52,436 nucleotides of DNA, taken from Pseudomonadota bacterium (GTDB taxonomy: Bacteria; Pseudomonadota; Alphaproteobacteria; Rhizobiales; Xanthobacteraceae). The notes beneath the pieces were generated by a model. It saw nothing but the letters and a program-made list of their open reading frames with translations. It was not told the DNA's origin and did no database searches. Both the position numbers and the translations under genes were made by a program. The DNA is taken from assembly GCA_023387735.1 (NCBI GenBank), contig JAEWHP010000029.1, positions 1-52,436 on the forward strand, read 5' to 3'. This document shows positions 1 through 8,566 of this stretch, in pieces (within the stretch, counting starts at the first letter, position 1; each line of letters begins with the position of its first letter).

Positions 1-786
1 TACGGCCTCAGCGCCTTGGGCGGCACGAGAGCTCCCGACATCGTCGGCGTGTTGAAGGTCGATCAGGCTTGGGGTGTGTTCCAGTTGTCGGCTGCGGCTC
101 ACAACAACCACGCCGCCTACTACGGCACCACCGAGACCTCCGGTCATCCCGACGACAAGTGGGGCTGGGCCGTGCAGGCTGGCTTGCAGATCAAGAACAT
201 CCCGACGGGTGCGGGTGACACGATCAACTTGCAGGCGGTCTACACCGACGGTGCAAGCCGCTACAACTTCCAGAGCCTGGTTGGCCAGAACTTCGTGATG
301 TTCGGCGGAACCAGCGTTCCCGGAGCCTACCAGAGCGTTGGTCTTGCCGGCGTAGCTGACGGCGTCTACCAGACCGGTACGGGCATTCTCACGGCTCAGA
401 CCTGGGGTATGCGCGGTGCGTGGAACCACAACTTCGATCCCTACTGGAGCGGCGCGATCTACGGTGCGTACGCCCAGCTGAAGTACGGCAATGGCGGAAA
501 CGCACTGATCTGCAACGCGATCGCGGGCATTGGTGCGGCGACTGCCGGTATCACGACCTGCAACCCGGACTTCAACCTGGCTCAGATCGGCGGCATCATC
601 CGCTGGACCCCGGTGAAGGGCCTGACGTTCTCGGCCGACGTGGTCTACACCATGCTCGACCAGAAGTTTGCCGGAACGATCGCGCCGGCAGCTGCCTTCA
701 ATGCTCCGGCCAAGCCGGCAGCTGTCTACCAGCTGAAGGACCAGGACACGGTCAGCATGCTCCTCCGCGCTCAGCGTAACTTCTGA
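1..786 (+). CDS. Outer-membrane porin, 3' part (5' end outside window)
   Basis: The frame is open from base 1, so the true start lies upstream; 261 residues are visible and end in the aromatic residue Phe (…RNF), as expected for the last beta strand of an outer-membrane barrel recognised by the BAM machinery. The protein is clearly paralogous to the complete porin at 1700-3232: blocks such as KVDQAWGVFQLSA, DDKWGWAVQ, IKNIPTGAGD and the ending LRAQRNF are shared. This is the Bradyrhizobium/Rhizobium general porin family (porin_2 type), which forms diffusion channels for small solutes. A strong terminator follows. It converges with the second porin. Family assignment is confident; substrate specificity cannot be read from sequence. 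Confidence 0.93.
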   Translation, partial: YGLSALGGTRAPDIVGVLKVDQAWGVFQLSAAAHNNHAAYYGTTETSGHPDDKWGWAVQAGLQIKNIPTGAGDTINLQAVYTDGASRYNFQSLVGQNFVMFGGTSVPGAYQSVGLAGVADGVYQTGTGILTAQTWGMRGAWNHNFDPYWSGAIYGAYAQLKYGNGGNALICNAIAGIGAATAGITTCNPDFNLAQIGGIIRWTPVKGLTFSADVVYTMLDQKFAGTIAPAAAFNAPAKPAAVYQLKDQDTVSMLLRAQRNF

Positions 787-1150
787 TCCCGGAAGACTTA
801 AAGCGACAAGGAAACCCCGGCAGGCAACTGCCGGGGTTTTTCTTTGTTTGGGTTTGAAACTTCAAACATTCATTCTCCACGACGGCCAAGCGTGATCTTG
901 CTTTGCAGGTCACAGTGAAGTGAACCCTTGTGCGCAGCAAGCGTAAGCGGGAAAGGCGCATGTGCGAGCTTCGCAGGGGCATGGCTGCGGCCGCAAACAC
1001 CGGCCCAATCGGCCAGCCATCGACGTTACGCTTGAGGTCCCTGGTTTGCAGCCGGCAATGCAGACTTGCCGACCTCATTGCCGCGCTGGTGGTCAACAGC
1101 GCGCAATGCGCTCCTGTGCCTGCTGTCGGATCGGCGCAGAGGGAGCAGTG
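787..1150. other. Intergenic stretch, terminator only
   Basis: Between the end of the first porin and the DUF3551 gene on the opposite strand I see only the porin terminator near its left end. Short open frames occur on both strands but lack ribosome binding sites and resemble no protein I know. No RNA gene is recognised. Confidence 0.5.
811..845 (+). terminator. Rho-independent terminator of first porin
   Basis: Inverted repeat AACCCCGGCAG / CTGCCGGGGTT around a short CAA-type loop followed by TTTTTCTTT, 25 bases after the stop codon. The core GGCAG/CTGCCG stem is also found in the terminator of the second porin at 1641-1669. Confidence 0.9.
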
Positions 1151-1420
1151 CTAGTACTGAATGCGCCGCTGTCGATGGACGGGGCCCCGAGGCTTATGCG
1201 CAAGCGCGTAATAGGGGTTGGTATAGCATTGAGCTGCGCGGCCAGATGCCGTTGCCTGGCACTGAGGCAGTGAAGTGAAACTGCAATCGATGTAGCCACC
1301 TCTCGGCACATAGACCTGCAGGCAGACCGGATAGTTTGGATCGTAGGTCTGCGCGTGGGACGGCGTGGCGGCGAGGACCGCTGCGCTGACCAGAATCATC
1401 CGGGTCAATCCAGCTCGCAT
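1151..1420 (-). CDS. DUF3551-type small secreted protein
   Basis: An 89-residue protein with an N-terminal signal peptide (Arg, then a hydrophobic stretch ending ATPSHAQ) and a mature part rich in Cys, Tyr and Pro: TYDPNYPVCLQVY, a GGYIDCSF segment, LPQCQATASGR and AQCYTNPYY. This four-cysteine pattern is the DUF3551 family, abundant and uncharacterised in Bradyrhizobium. I start it at 1420 rather than further upstream because GAGGAGA lies directly before that ATG and the signal peptide begins there; the longer open frame adds low-complexity residues. It sits between the two porins and is related to the two-domain protein at 3550-4017. The four cysteines suggest disulfides in the periplasm (inference). 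Confidence 0.82.
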   Translation of the reverse strand: MRAGLTRMILVSAAVLAATPSHAQTYDPNYPVCLQVYVPRGGYIDCSFTSLPQCQATASGRAAQCYTNPYYALAHKPRGPVHRQRRIQY

Positions 1421-1636
1421 TGCAGTCTCCTCGTGTCGTAGAGCGACAGACCCGAACATGGTATTGAATGCAGGAAACGTCAATCGTCGATTGCTGCGAT
1501 TGCTTCTCGGGAAGCTCTCGCGATTCGCTTCAGCCGTAACATGCCGGTCGAGCGGTGCGGCGCACGTGGCCCAGACAGCGAAAGTCCGGCCGAGATCCGT
1601 ATCCGTCCCGCGCGATCGTTCATAGATGCTTGGCAT

Positions 1637-1669
1637 GGAAAAGCCCCCGGCAGTTGTCTGCCGAGGGCT
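1637..1669 (-). terminator. Terminator of second porin
   Basis: Reading the minus strand: stem AGCCCTCGGCAG / TTGCCGGGGGCT-like inverted repeat (plus-strand AGCCCCCGGCAG … CTGCCGAGGGCT) followed by TTTTCC. It lies about 30 bases beyond the porin stop codon. Confidence 0.85.
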
Positions 1670-1699
1670 CGCTTCCTGTTCAAACAGAACGATAATGCA

Positions 1700-3232
1700 C
1701 TAGAAATTGCGCTGTGCGCGGAGCAGGAAATTGAAGCTGTCCTGATCCTTCAGCTCGTATGCGGCCGCCGGCTTGGCCACCGACGCGAGGGTCGGAGCGA
1801 CAACCGTGCCTGAATACTTCTGGTCGATCCGGGTCCAGGTGAAGTCACCCGAGAACGTCAGGTTCTTCACCGGGGTCCAGCGCGTGATGATACCCGCCTG
1901 GGCGATGTTGAAGTCGGGGTTGCAGCTACCGACCAGGGAGAGCAGCGCAACCGCGTTCGCGCAGATGGCTGCCTTGCCGTTGTTGCCGTACTGGATCGAA
2001 GCGTAGGCACCATAGACGCTAGTGTTCCAATAGGGATTCCAGTTGTGATTGTAACCACCGCGGAAGCCCCAGGTGGTTACGTTCTCGAGCCCGGTGCCAT
2101 CCGCGGCCGAAGTGCCCGTGTACACAGCGTCAGGCGCGTTGGCAAAGCCGATGCTCTGGTAAGCGCCAATCTGGCTGGCGCTGCCGAACATCGAGTAGCT
2201 CACCGCGGCCAAGCTTTGCAGGTTGTAGCGGGTTGCGCCATCGGTGTAGACGGCCTGCAAGTTGATCACGTCGCCCGCACCGGTGGGGATGTTCTTGATC
2301 TGCAAGGCACCCTGCACGGCCCAGCCCCACTTGTCGTCGGGATGACCGGTGGTCTCGGTCGCACCGTAATAGGCCGCGTGGTTGTTATGAGCAACAGCCG
2401 ACAACTGGAACACACCCCAAGCCTGATCGACCTTGATTGTGCCGATCAGGTCCGGAATGCGCGAGCCGCCGAAGTTGTTGAGACCGTTCGCGCCGCCCAG
2501 CATGCCTGCAGCCGTTGCGCGCGTCAGGTTCAGCACGCCAGCCTGCACGACCGCGGCCTGGTCCTGAGCCGACACGCTGGCCGATACGCCGTTGCCGAAC
2601 TGAGCGGTGTAGGTGAACTGGTTCACACCATTGGTCGTGCCGCTACCGCCGACCAGGCCGTCGAAGTTGTTGCCGGGATAGTTGACCCAGGGCGCATCGA
2701 ACGCGGAAATCGCCCTGCCCATCGTGAACCCGGCGAACTGGATGAACGCATAGTTGATGCCAACGCCACCACCGGCAATACCGCCATCGGAGGGGTTACC
2801 AACCTGGCCGACAGCCGCGCTATACGTGGTACCACCCGTGCCGGCGCCGGAGTACGAACCCGACGTCCAGGTGAAGTTCGCATCGAAGAACGTGCGGACC
2901 ACGCCGTATTCGGTCGCCGTGCGCGTATCGACGTGCAGATTTTGACGCGCGCGCATGGAGTAATAGTTCGACAGGCGATTGTGAGCGCCCAACGGTCCGG
3001 AGAAGGCTCCGTTGTAGTGCGTGCTGTTGAACGCGGTCTCAGCGCGCAGATAGCCGCCCAGCTTGATGCAGGTGTCGGTGCCGGGGATATAGAAGAAACC
3101 CGCACCATACAACGAGCAGATCCTGACATACTCCACCGCCTTGGCCTTGACGGGCAGGTCGGCAGCCTGAGCCCCGCTAATGGCAGCCAAGCCGGCCGCC
3201 GAGCCGAGAATAAGGCCTTTAATCATCTTCAT
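1700..3232 (-). CDS. Outer-membrane porin (porin_2 family), complete
   Basis: A 510-residue porin. The signal peptide MKMIKGLILGSAAGLAAISG ends at AQA-ADLPVK, which is the hallmark start of Bradyrhizobium porins; ADLPVKAK is followed by a YVRICSLYGAGF segment and IPGTDTCIKLGGYLRAE, the conserved first strand region with two cysteines. The C-terminus LLRAQRNF ends in Phe. I choose ATG 3232, because the upstream in-frame TTG at 3244 overlaps the GGGGA ribosome binding site. It is the paralogue of the truncated porin at the left edge, in opposite orientation, and long nucleotide blocks between them are nearly identical. Role: passive uptake of small hydrophilic solutes across the outer membrane; regulation unknown. 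Confidence 0.95.
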   Translation of the reverse strand: MKMIKGLILGSAAGLAAISGAQAADLPVKAKAVEYVRICSLYGAGFFYIPGTDTCIKLGGYLRAETAFNSTHYNGAFSGPLGAHNRLSNYYSMRARQNLHVDTRTATEYGVVRTFFDANFTWTSGSYSGAGTGGTTYSAAVGQVGNPSDGGIAGGGVGINYAFIQFAGFTMGRAISAFDAPWVNYPGNNFDGLVGGSGTTNGVNQFTYTAQFGNGVSASVSAQDQAAVVQAGVLNLTRATAAGMLGGANGLNNFGGSRIPDLIGTIKVDQAWGVFQLSAVAHNNHAAYYGATETTGHPDDKWGWAVQGALQIKNIPTGAGDVINLQAVYTDGATRYNLQSLAAVSYSMFGSASQIGAYQSIGFANAPDAVYTGTSAADGTGLENVTTWGFRGGYNHNWNPYWNTSVYGAYASIQYGNNGKAAICANAVALLSLVGSCNPDFNIAQAGIITRWTPVKNLTFSGDFTWTRIDQKYSGTVVAPTLASVAKPAAAYELKDQDSFNFLLRAQRNF

Positions 3233-3549
3233 ATCAATCCCCAAGTTGCTCTATAGCGAAAGGTCCGTGCCCCTTGGGCCACTCCCAAGTCCGGTTCCGC
3301 TGTCTCTTTGAATCCGCTTAGTCGATTCTCGGCTTCTTGACATTTCGTCCGAGATTGTTCGCGTCTATCCGACTTTTTTGGAAATCAGATGACACCCTCT
3401 GACCCCTGATACTGGCGCCAGCGCGCTCCCGCGGGTAATTTACATCTAAGTTCATCCGCGAGGGCATATTCTTCGAGCAATATGAATTGACTTGTGCCGG
3501 TGATGCCGGTTTGCAACATTCGCGTTATATCGATATCGAGGAAGTTGCC
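3233..3549. other. Divergent promoter region between porin and DUF3551 gene
   Basis: About 320 bases separate the divergent starts. The region is relatively AT-rich for this genome, as expected for two promoters. A 10-base palindrome ATATCGATAT lies about 20 bases before the DUF3551 start. TTGACA- and TTGACT-like hexamers are present, but I could not pair either with a convincing -10 box. Confidence 0.4.
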
Positions 3550-4017
3550 ATGCGCGCTCTGGCTCTGACGATTGTGATGATCGGAATGGCTTTGGCAGCC
3601 GGGCCGGCCAAGGCTCAAACCTATGACCCGGCTTTTCCCGTTTGCATGCACGTCATTCCCTGGGGCGGCGGCGCCTATGAGGATTGCAGCTACCAAACGA
3701 TGGGCCAATGCGCGGCGTCGGCTTCCGGCCGTGCCGCGCAATGCGACCCCAACCCGTTTTATGCGGGTGCAAAGACGTCGCCGCCACGAAGCGGTCGGCG
3801 CTATCGTCAAGCTGGATCAATGCCGACTGCGCCCGACGGGAGCCAACCGAACAGCTACTGCCTGCAAGGTCGCATGTGGGGCTATCCCGGCAATTGCCAA
3901 TTCTCCAGTTACGCACAATGCACGGCCACCGCCAGCGGTACTGACGCCTATTGCGGGGTGAATCCCCAATATGCATTCGCGCGTCAGCAGCAGAGCGGCT
4001 ATCGGTACGGATACTGA
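3550..4017 (+). CDS. Tandem two-domain DUF3551 secreted protein
   Basis: A 155-residue exported protein. Residues 1-23 form a signal peptide (MRALALTIVMIGMALAAGPAKA-Q). Two copies of the DUF3551 pattern follow. The first runs TYDPAFPVCMHV, EDCSYQTMGQCAASASGR, AQCDPNPFYAG. The second runs NSYCLQGRMWGYPGNC, FSSYAQCTATASG, AYCGVNPQYAF. A basic linker with SGRRYRQ joins them. Most family members I know have one copy. The start is the ATG preceded by GAGGAAG; the longer frame from 3487 would place residues before the signal peptide. Function is unknown; eight regularly spaced cysteines imply a disulfide-stabilised periplasmic or extracellular protein (inference). Confidence 0.85.
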   Translation: MRALALTIVMIGMALAAGPAKAQTYDPAFPVCMHVIPWGGGAYEDCSYQTMGQCAASASGRAAQCDPNPFYAGAKTSPPRSGRRYRQAGSMPTAPDGSQPNSYCLQGRMWGYPGNCQFSSYAQCTATASGTDAYCGVNPQYAFARQQQSGYRYGY

Positions 4018-4078
4018 GCGTCCGTCAAGCAACATCGCAACCAGCCGCGTTGCCATGTATGGCAGCGCGAGTTGCAGA

Positions 4079-6376
4079 CTATTGGACGATGGAGCCGCGA
4101 TGCAGGTCGGCTTCAATCTGGAGCCTGGTGCCGCCGCCGAATCGCGCGCGGTAGACCTGCAGGTTCTCCATGATCCGCTGCACATAGTTTCGCGTCTCGG
4201 AGAACGGGATCAGTTCCACCCAGTCGACGGCATCCACCTTGGGATCGCGCGGATCGCCGTAGCGCTCGATCCATTTCCTGACGCTGCCGCGGCCAGCATT
4301 GTAGCCGGCGAAGGTCAAGATGTAGGAGCCGCGGTAATCCTCGAGCAGCCCGCCCAGTTCGGCGGCGCCGAGCATGGCGTTGTAGACCGAATCGGTCTTC
4401 ATCCGCTTGAGGTCGAAGCTGATGCCGGCCCGCTTGCTGACGTAGCGTCCGGCATCCGGCGTCACCTGCATCAGCCCGTAGGCCTGCGCAGGCGAGACCA
4501 CCGCCGGATTGAAGGCGCTTTCCTGGCGCGCGATCGAGTAGACGATGCTCGGCTCTACCTCCGGTCCGACCTGCTTGAATGAGGGGATGCCGTTGACGGG
4601 GTAGGCGTAGAAGTCGAACGGCAGGCCGCGATTGAGCGCGGCCTTGCCCATCATCAGCATGCCGCGGGCGTCGCTGTAACGCGAGGTGAGTTCGCCGAGG
4701 CCCACCAGCGCGTCCGGATCGCCGTTTTCGCCCATGTCGCTGAGAATCGGGAATGCGAGCGCGCGCTCGTCCAGCTCATAGAGCAACTGCACGGCGCGCA
4801 CGATTTCCAGCCGCTCGACGCCGCGGCCGCGACCGCTCGGGACGCCGTTCAACTCGAGTTGCGGCAGCCCGAGCTTGGCGCGCGCCAGCTGGCCGTAATA
4901 GCTGGTCGACTGTTCGGCGGCGCGGCCATAGGCGGCGCGCGCCTCCTGCGTGCGTCCCGCGGCCTCCGCGGCGCGGCCTTGCCAGTAGCCGGCGCGCGCC
5001 AGCGCGGTCGGATTGACGCTGCCGACGCCGATGCGGGCGAAATGCTGTGCGGCCACCGCCGGGTCCTTCAGGAAGCGCAACGCAATCCAGCCCGCGGTGA
5101 ATTCCTGCTCGGTCTTGTAGATGTCGCGCGACGGAAGCGCTGCGTCCCGCGCAATCAAATAGGCGTTGCGGTATTCGCCGACGTCGATCATCTTGCGCGC
5201 CAGCAGGCGCCGCTCGATCCACCACTCGTTGAGATTGTGCAGCCTGTTCGGATCTTTCGGCACCGCCAGCATCAGCTGCGCGGCTTCATGGAATTTTTCT
5301 TCGCGGCGGAGCCACTGGATCCGGGCGAACATGTAGCCGGGATCGTTGTGCAGTTCGCGCGGCACCGCGTCCAGCAGCGCCTTGAGGTTGGAGGATTTCT
5401 TGTTGGCTGCAATGCGTGCCTTGGCCAGCGCGACATGGCCCGAGCCCAGCCGCTTGGCCGCGCGCATGCCGCCGGCTTCCTGCTCGGTGCCGTACAGCAG
5501 CGCGTCCATCCGCGCCTTGTGGTCGCCGCCGGTAAGGAATGCGCCGAACTGGTCCATCACGTTGATTTCGGTGTCTTCCGACATGCCGTCGCTGCGCCAG
5601 GCCTCGCGGACCAGCCGTTCGGCGTTGGTGCGATCGCCGCGTGCGATCATGGCCTTGGCCAGCGCGAACTTGCCTTTGGCGGAAAGCGGCGACTGGTTTT
5701 CGAACCACGCCCACACCGTTGCGTCGTCGCGGCGGTCATCCCACAGCGCGGCCTCGATGCGCCGGCGCATGAAGGTCTGCGACGGCCAGCTCGGATTGGC
5801 GGAGATGAACGCGCGGTAGCGTTCGACCGAAGCGCCGTTGTTGTCGCTGCGCAGGATCAGCCACTCCGCAAGCTTGCGGGCGACCGGATCGGAAAGCGCG
5901 GCTTGCGCCTGTGTGGCGTCGGCGGCCTTTTGCTTGCGCACGAGCGCGATGATGTTCTCCAGCACGTCCTTGTCGGCCTGCGAGGTCGAGGACGTTGCGG
6001 CGATTGCTGCGGGTGCGATATGCCTGCGCGGAGGCGGCACGGCGGCATGCTGGCGCGTCGCCGGGGCCAGTACCGGCGGAGGCGGCGCCGGCGCGGCTGG
6101 GGCCGCCGCGACAGGGGCGCCGGTGGTATTTGCGTGCGGGCTCGCCGCTGGATTCGTGGTCGGGTTCGCGGTGGTATTCAGCGTCGTCTTGGGAACGACG
6201 TTGCGGGCGATAGGCCGTGGCTTCGGCAGTGGAACTTTCGACTTGGCCCAGGCCTCCAGGGGGAGGGCGGACAGCCCGAACGCCAGCGCCAGGCTCGTGG
6301 CCAGTGCGGTCGATCGAAATGCGGCTGCGCGGGCGGAAGGGGTCACGGCTTTCCTCTGCGGCGGCGAATCATTCAA
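4079..6376 (-). CDS. slt: Soluble lytic murein transglycosylase
   Basis: 765 residues. The N-terminus is an export signal (hydrophobic run ending PLEAWA), followed by a Pro/Ala-rich linker to about residue 125. An alpha-helical superhelical region of repeat type spans about 140-590, and a C-terminal goose-type lysozyme fold follows. The catalytic Glu is in SIARQESAFNP (E619), followed by AYGLMQVTPDAG and the conserved AGYNAG block, all diagnostic of Slt family 1 transglycosylases. The enzyme cleaves the MurNAc-GlcNAc bond with formation of 1,6-anhydroMurNAc and recycles or remodels peptidoglycan in the periplasm. It is divergent from dapA, a precursor-pathway gene for the same polymer. Length is normal to slightly long because of the low-complexity linker. 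Confidence 0.93.
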   Translation of the reverse strand: MNDSPPQRKAVTPSARAAAFRSTALATSLALAFGLSALPLEAWAKSKVPLPKPRPIARNVVPKTTLNTTANPTTNPAASPHANTTGAPVAAAPAAPAPPPPVLAPATRQHAAVPPPRRHIAPAAIAATSSTSQADKDVLENIIALVRKQKAADATQAQAALSDPVARKLAEWLILRSDNNGASVERYRAFISANPSWPSQTFMRRRIEAALWDDRRDDATVWAWFENQSPLSAKGKFALAKAMIARGDRTNAERLVREAWRSDGMSEDTEINVMDQFGAFLTGGDHKARMDALLYGTEQEAGGMRAAKRLGSGHVALAKARIAANKKSSNLKALLDAVPRELHNDPGYMFARIQWLRREEKFHEAAQLMLAVPKDPNRLHNLNEWWIERRLLARKMIDVGEYRNAYLIARDAALPSRDIYKTEQEFTAGWIALRFLKDPAVAAQHFARIGVGSVNPTALARAGYWQGRAAEAAGRTQEARAAYGRAAEQSTSYYGQLARAKLGLPQLELNGVPSGRGRGVERLEIVRAVQLLYELDERALAFPILSDMGENGDPDALVGLGELTSRYSDARGMLMMGKAALNRGLPFDFYAYPVNGIPSFKQVGPEVEPSIVYSIARQESAFNPAVVSPAQAYGLMQVTPDAGRYVSKRAGISFDLKRMKTDSVYNAMLGAAELGGLLEDYRGSYILTFAGYNAGRGSVRKWIERYGDPRDPKVDAVDWVELIPFSETRNYVQRIMENLQVYRARFGGGTRLQIEADLHRGSIVQ

Positions 6377-6634
6377 TCGCTCGGGCCCTTGATCTATTTG
6401 ATTGAATACGTGGACAAAATGCTAAAGCTTCGCAGGTGGTGTGTTTGCGCCATCACCACGGCAAAATCGCGGCTAAAGGCGTATCGCGCCTGCGCGGTAC
6501 CTGTCGAGCCAAGAAAAGCCGTCAAAACAAAGCGCTAGGGCCATGTCCGCGGCCCTTTCGCCTGATCGCCAGACCCGATATGAATTGAAATCCAGTTTCG
6601 GTCGCGCCGCACCTTGAGCGTTGGGAGGAAGTCC

Positions 6635-7525
6635 ATGGCTGCCAAGACAAAGTTCCGGGGATCGCTCACCGCCTTGGTTACGCCATTCAAGAATGGCGCG
6701 CTCGATGAGGCGGCCTTCCGGGGCCTCATCGGCTGGCAAATCGAGCAGGGGTCGCACGGCCTCGTTCCTGTGGGCACCACCGGCGAAAGCCCGACGCTGA
6801 GCCATGCCGAGCATCACCGGGTCGTCGAGATGTGCATCGATGAGGCGAAAGGACGCGTGCCCGTGATTGCCGGCGCGGGCTCGAATTCGACGCGCGAAGC
6901 CATCGATCTGGCCGTTCACGCCGAAAAGGCCGGCGCCGATGCCGTGCTGGTCGTGACGCCGTACTACAACAAGCCGACCCAGGAAGGGATGTATCAGCAC
7001 TTCAAGGCGGTGAACGATGCGATCGGAATTCCGATCATCATCTACAACATCCCGCCGCGTTCGGTCGTCGATATGTCGGTCGAGACCATGACCCGGCTGT
7101 TCGAGTTGAAGAACATCGCCGGCGTGAAGGACGCCACCGCCAACCTGGCCCGGGTGTCGCAGCAACGTCATGCGATGGGGCCGGATTTCATCCAGCTGTC
7201 CGGCGAGGACATGACCGCGCTGGCCTATATGGCGGCGGGCGGACATGGCTGCATTTCGGTGGTCGCCAACGTGGCGCCAAAGCTGTGCGCCGACCTGATG
7301 TCAGCCGTCATGCAGGGTGATTACACCACCGGACTGAAGATCCAGGACCGCCTGACCCCGCTGCATGATGCCGTCTTCAAGGAGCCGGGCCTCGCGGGCG
7401 CCAAGCATGGCCTCAAGCTGCTGGGCCGGCTCGAAGAGGAAGTGCGCCTGCCGCTGATGAACGTGACGCCGCCGACCGGCAAGGTGATCCGCGACGCCAT
7501 GGTGCATGCCGGCCTGATCAACTAG
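6635..7525 (+). CDS. dapA: 4-hydroxy-tetrahydrodipicolinate synthase
   Basis: 296 residues, the normal length. It condenses pyruvate with aspartate semialdehyde, the first committed step to diaminopimelate and lysine. Visible residues: PVGTTGESPTL (Thr48/Thr49, catalytic triad region), VTPYYNKP, the YNIPPR motif with Tyr137 and Arg142, and the Schiff-base lysine K165 in GVKDATAN. The start is the ATG preceded by GGGAGGAAG; a TTG 21 bases upstream is in frame but has no ribosome binding site. It is followed after 39 bases by mscL and then smpB in the same direction, the usual alphaproteobacterial neighbourhood for dapA-smpB. Confidence 0.97.
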   Translation: MAAKTKFRGSLTALVTPFKNGALDEAAFRGLIGWQIEQGSHGLVPVGTTGESPTLSHAEHHRVVEMCIDEAKGRVPVIAGAGSNSTREAIDLAVHAEKAGADAVLVVTPYYNKPTQEGMYQHFKAVNDAIGIPIIIYNIPPRSVVDMSVETMTRLFELKNIAGVKDATANLARVSQQRHAMGPDFIQLSGEDMTALAYMAAGGHGCISVVANVAPKLCADLMSAVMQGDYTTGLKIQDRLTPLHDAVFKEPGLAGAKHGLKLLGRLEEEVRLPLMNVTPPTGKVIRDAMVHAGLIN

Positions 7526-7564
7526 CGCTGCGCCTCGTCCGTTGAACGAAGTGGGGAGCCCAAC

Positions 7565-7981
7565 ATGCTGAAGGAATTTCGCGAATTCGCGATGAAGGGT
7601 AACGTCGTCGACCTCGCCGTCGGCGTCATCATCGGTGCGGCCTTCGGCGCCATCGTCACCTCGCTGGTCGGCGACGTCATCATGCCGATCATCGGTGCGA
7701 TCACCGGTGGTCTCGACTTCTCCAACTATTACACGGGCCTGTCGAAGTCGGTGACGGCGACCAACCTGGCGGATGCCAAAAAGCAGGGCGCGGTATTGGC
7801 TTGGGGCAATTTCCTGACGCTGACGCTGAACTTCTTCATCATAGCCTTCGTGCTGTTCATGGTCATTCGCGCGATGAACAAGCTGAAGCGCAAGGAAGAA
7901 GTGGCGCCGAGCACGCCGCCGAAGCCGACCCGCGAGGAAGAACTGCTGACCGAGATCCGAGATCTCCTCAAGAAGGCTTGA
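7565..7981 (+). CDS. mscL: Large-conductance mechanosensitive channel
   Basis: 138 residues. The N-terminal amphipathic helix MLKEFREFAMKGN is followed by TM1 (VVDLAVGVIIGAAFGAIV) with the gate-lining glycines, a periplasmic loop, TM2 (NFFIIAFVLFMVIRAMN) and a charged C-terminal helical bundle ending EIRDLLKKA. This is the canonical MscL layout; the homopentamer opens under extreme membrane tension to release osmolytes on hypo-osmotic shock. GGGGAGC precedes the ATG. It is embedded between dapA and smpB, with the stop codon 1 base before the smpB start, implying cotranscription. Confidence 0.97.
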   Translation: MLKEFREFAMKGNVVDLAVGVIIGAAFGAIVTSLVGDVIMPIIGAITGGLDFSNYYTGLSKSVTATNLADAKKQGAVLAWGNFLTLTLNFFIIAFVLFMVIRAMNKLKRKEEVAPSTPPKPTREEELLTEIRDLLKKA

Positions 7982-7982
7982 T

Positions 7983-8459
7983 GTGGCCGAGAAGAAGAAC
8001 GAGCGCCCGATCAAGGTTGTCGCCGAAAACCGCAAGGCCCGGTTCAACTACGCGATCGAGGACACGGTCGAAACCGGCATTGCGCTGACCGGCACGGAAG
8101 TGAAGTCGATCCGCAACGGCAAGACCACGATTGCGGAGTCCTATGCGGATTCCAAGGACGGCGAGATCTGGCTGATCAACGCCAATATTCCCGAATATCT
8201 GCAGGCCAACCGCTTCAACCACGAGCCGAAACGGCCGCGCAAACTGCTGCTGCACCGGAAGCAGATCAACAAGCTGATGGGCGCGGTTGATCGCGAAGGC
8301 ATGACGCTGATCCCGCTCAAGCTCTATTTCAACGAGCGCGGCCGCGCCAAGCTGCTGCTGGCGATCGCCAAGGGCAAGAAGCTGCACGACAAGCGCGAGA
8401 GCGAAAAGAAGCGCGACTGGGGCCGGGAAAAAGGCCGCCTGCTGCGGGCGAGGGGATAG
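7983..8459 (+). CDS. smpB: SsrA-binding protein (trans-translation)
   Basis: 158 residues with the conserved blocks VVAENRKARFNY, ETGIALTGTEVKSIRNGK, INANIPEY and LLLHRKQINKL; the C-terminal Lys/Arg-rich tail (KKRDWGREKGRLLRARG) is the part that mimics mRNA in the ribosomal A site. It delivers tmRNA to stalled ribosomes. The start is GTG 7983, one base after the mscL stop; translation is probably coupled. No ssrA (tmRNA) gene is visible in this window. Confidence 0.97.
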   Translation: MAEKKNERPIKVVAENRKARFNYAIEDTVETGIALTGTEVKSIRNGKTTIAESYADSKDGEIWLINANIPEYLQANRFNHEPKRPRKLLLHRKQINKLMGAVDREGMTLIPLKLYFNERGRAKLLLAIAKGKKLHDKRESEKKRDWGREKGRLLRARG

Positions 8460-8466
8460 TGGCATT

Positions 8467-8549
8467 CGTCATTGCGAGCGAAGCGAAGCAATCCATCTTT
8501 CTCTGCGGCACAATGGGTTGCTTCGTCGCAAGTGCTCCTCGCAATGACG
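8467..8549. repeat. Palindromic intergenic repeat (CGTCATTGCGAG type)
   Basis: Perfect 12-base terminal inverted repeats CGTCATTGCGAG and CTCGCAATGACG enclose a second inner inverted repeat (GAAGCAATCCAT / ATGGGTTGCTTC). It lies between smpB and the peroxiredoxin gene. This hairpin-forming unit is a dispersed intergenic element I recognise from many Bradyrhizobium-group genomes (memory, not searched). It may act as an mRNA stabiliser or terminator for smpB. Confidence 0.85.
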
Positions 8550-8566
8550 ATCCGTAGAGAGGGCCA

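Noticed and set aside
2045..3256. 403-codon frame antisense to the porin
   Set aside because: It is fully antisense to a well-supported porin, has no recognisable domain, and such frames are common in high-GC genes with biased third positions.
4859..6538. 559-codon frame antisense to slt
   Set aside because: Antisense to a complete lytic transglycosylase, with Arg/Gly/Ala-rich low-complexity sequence and no ribosome binding site.
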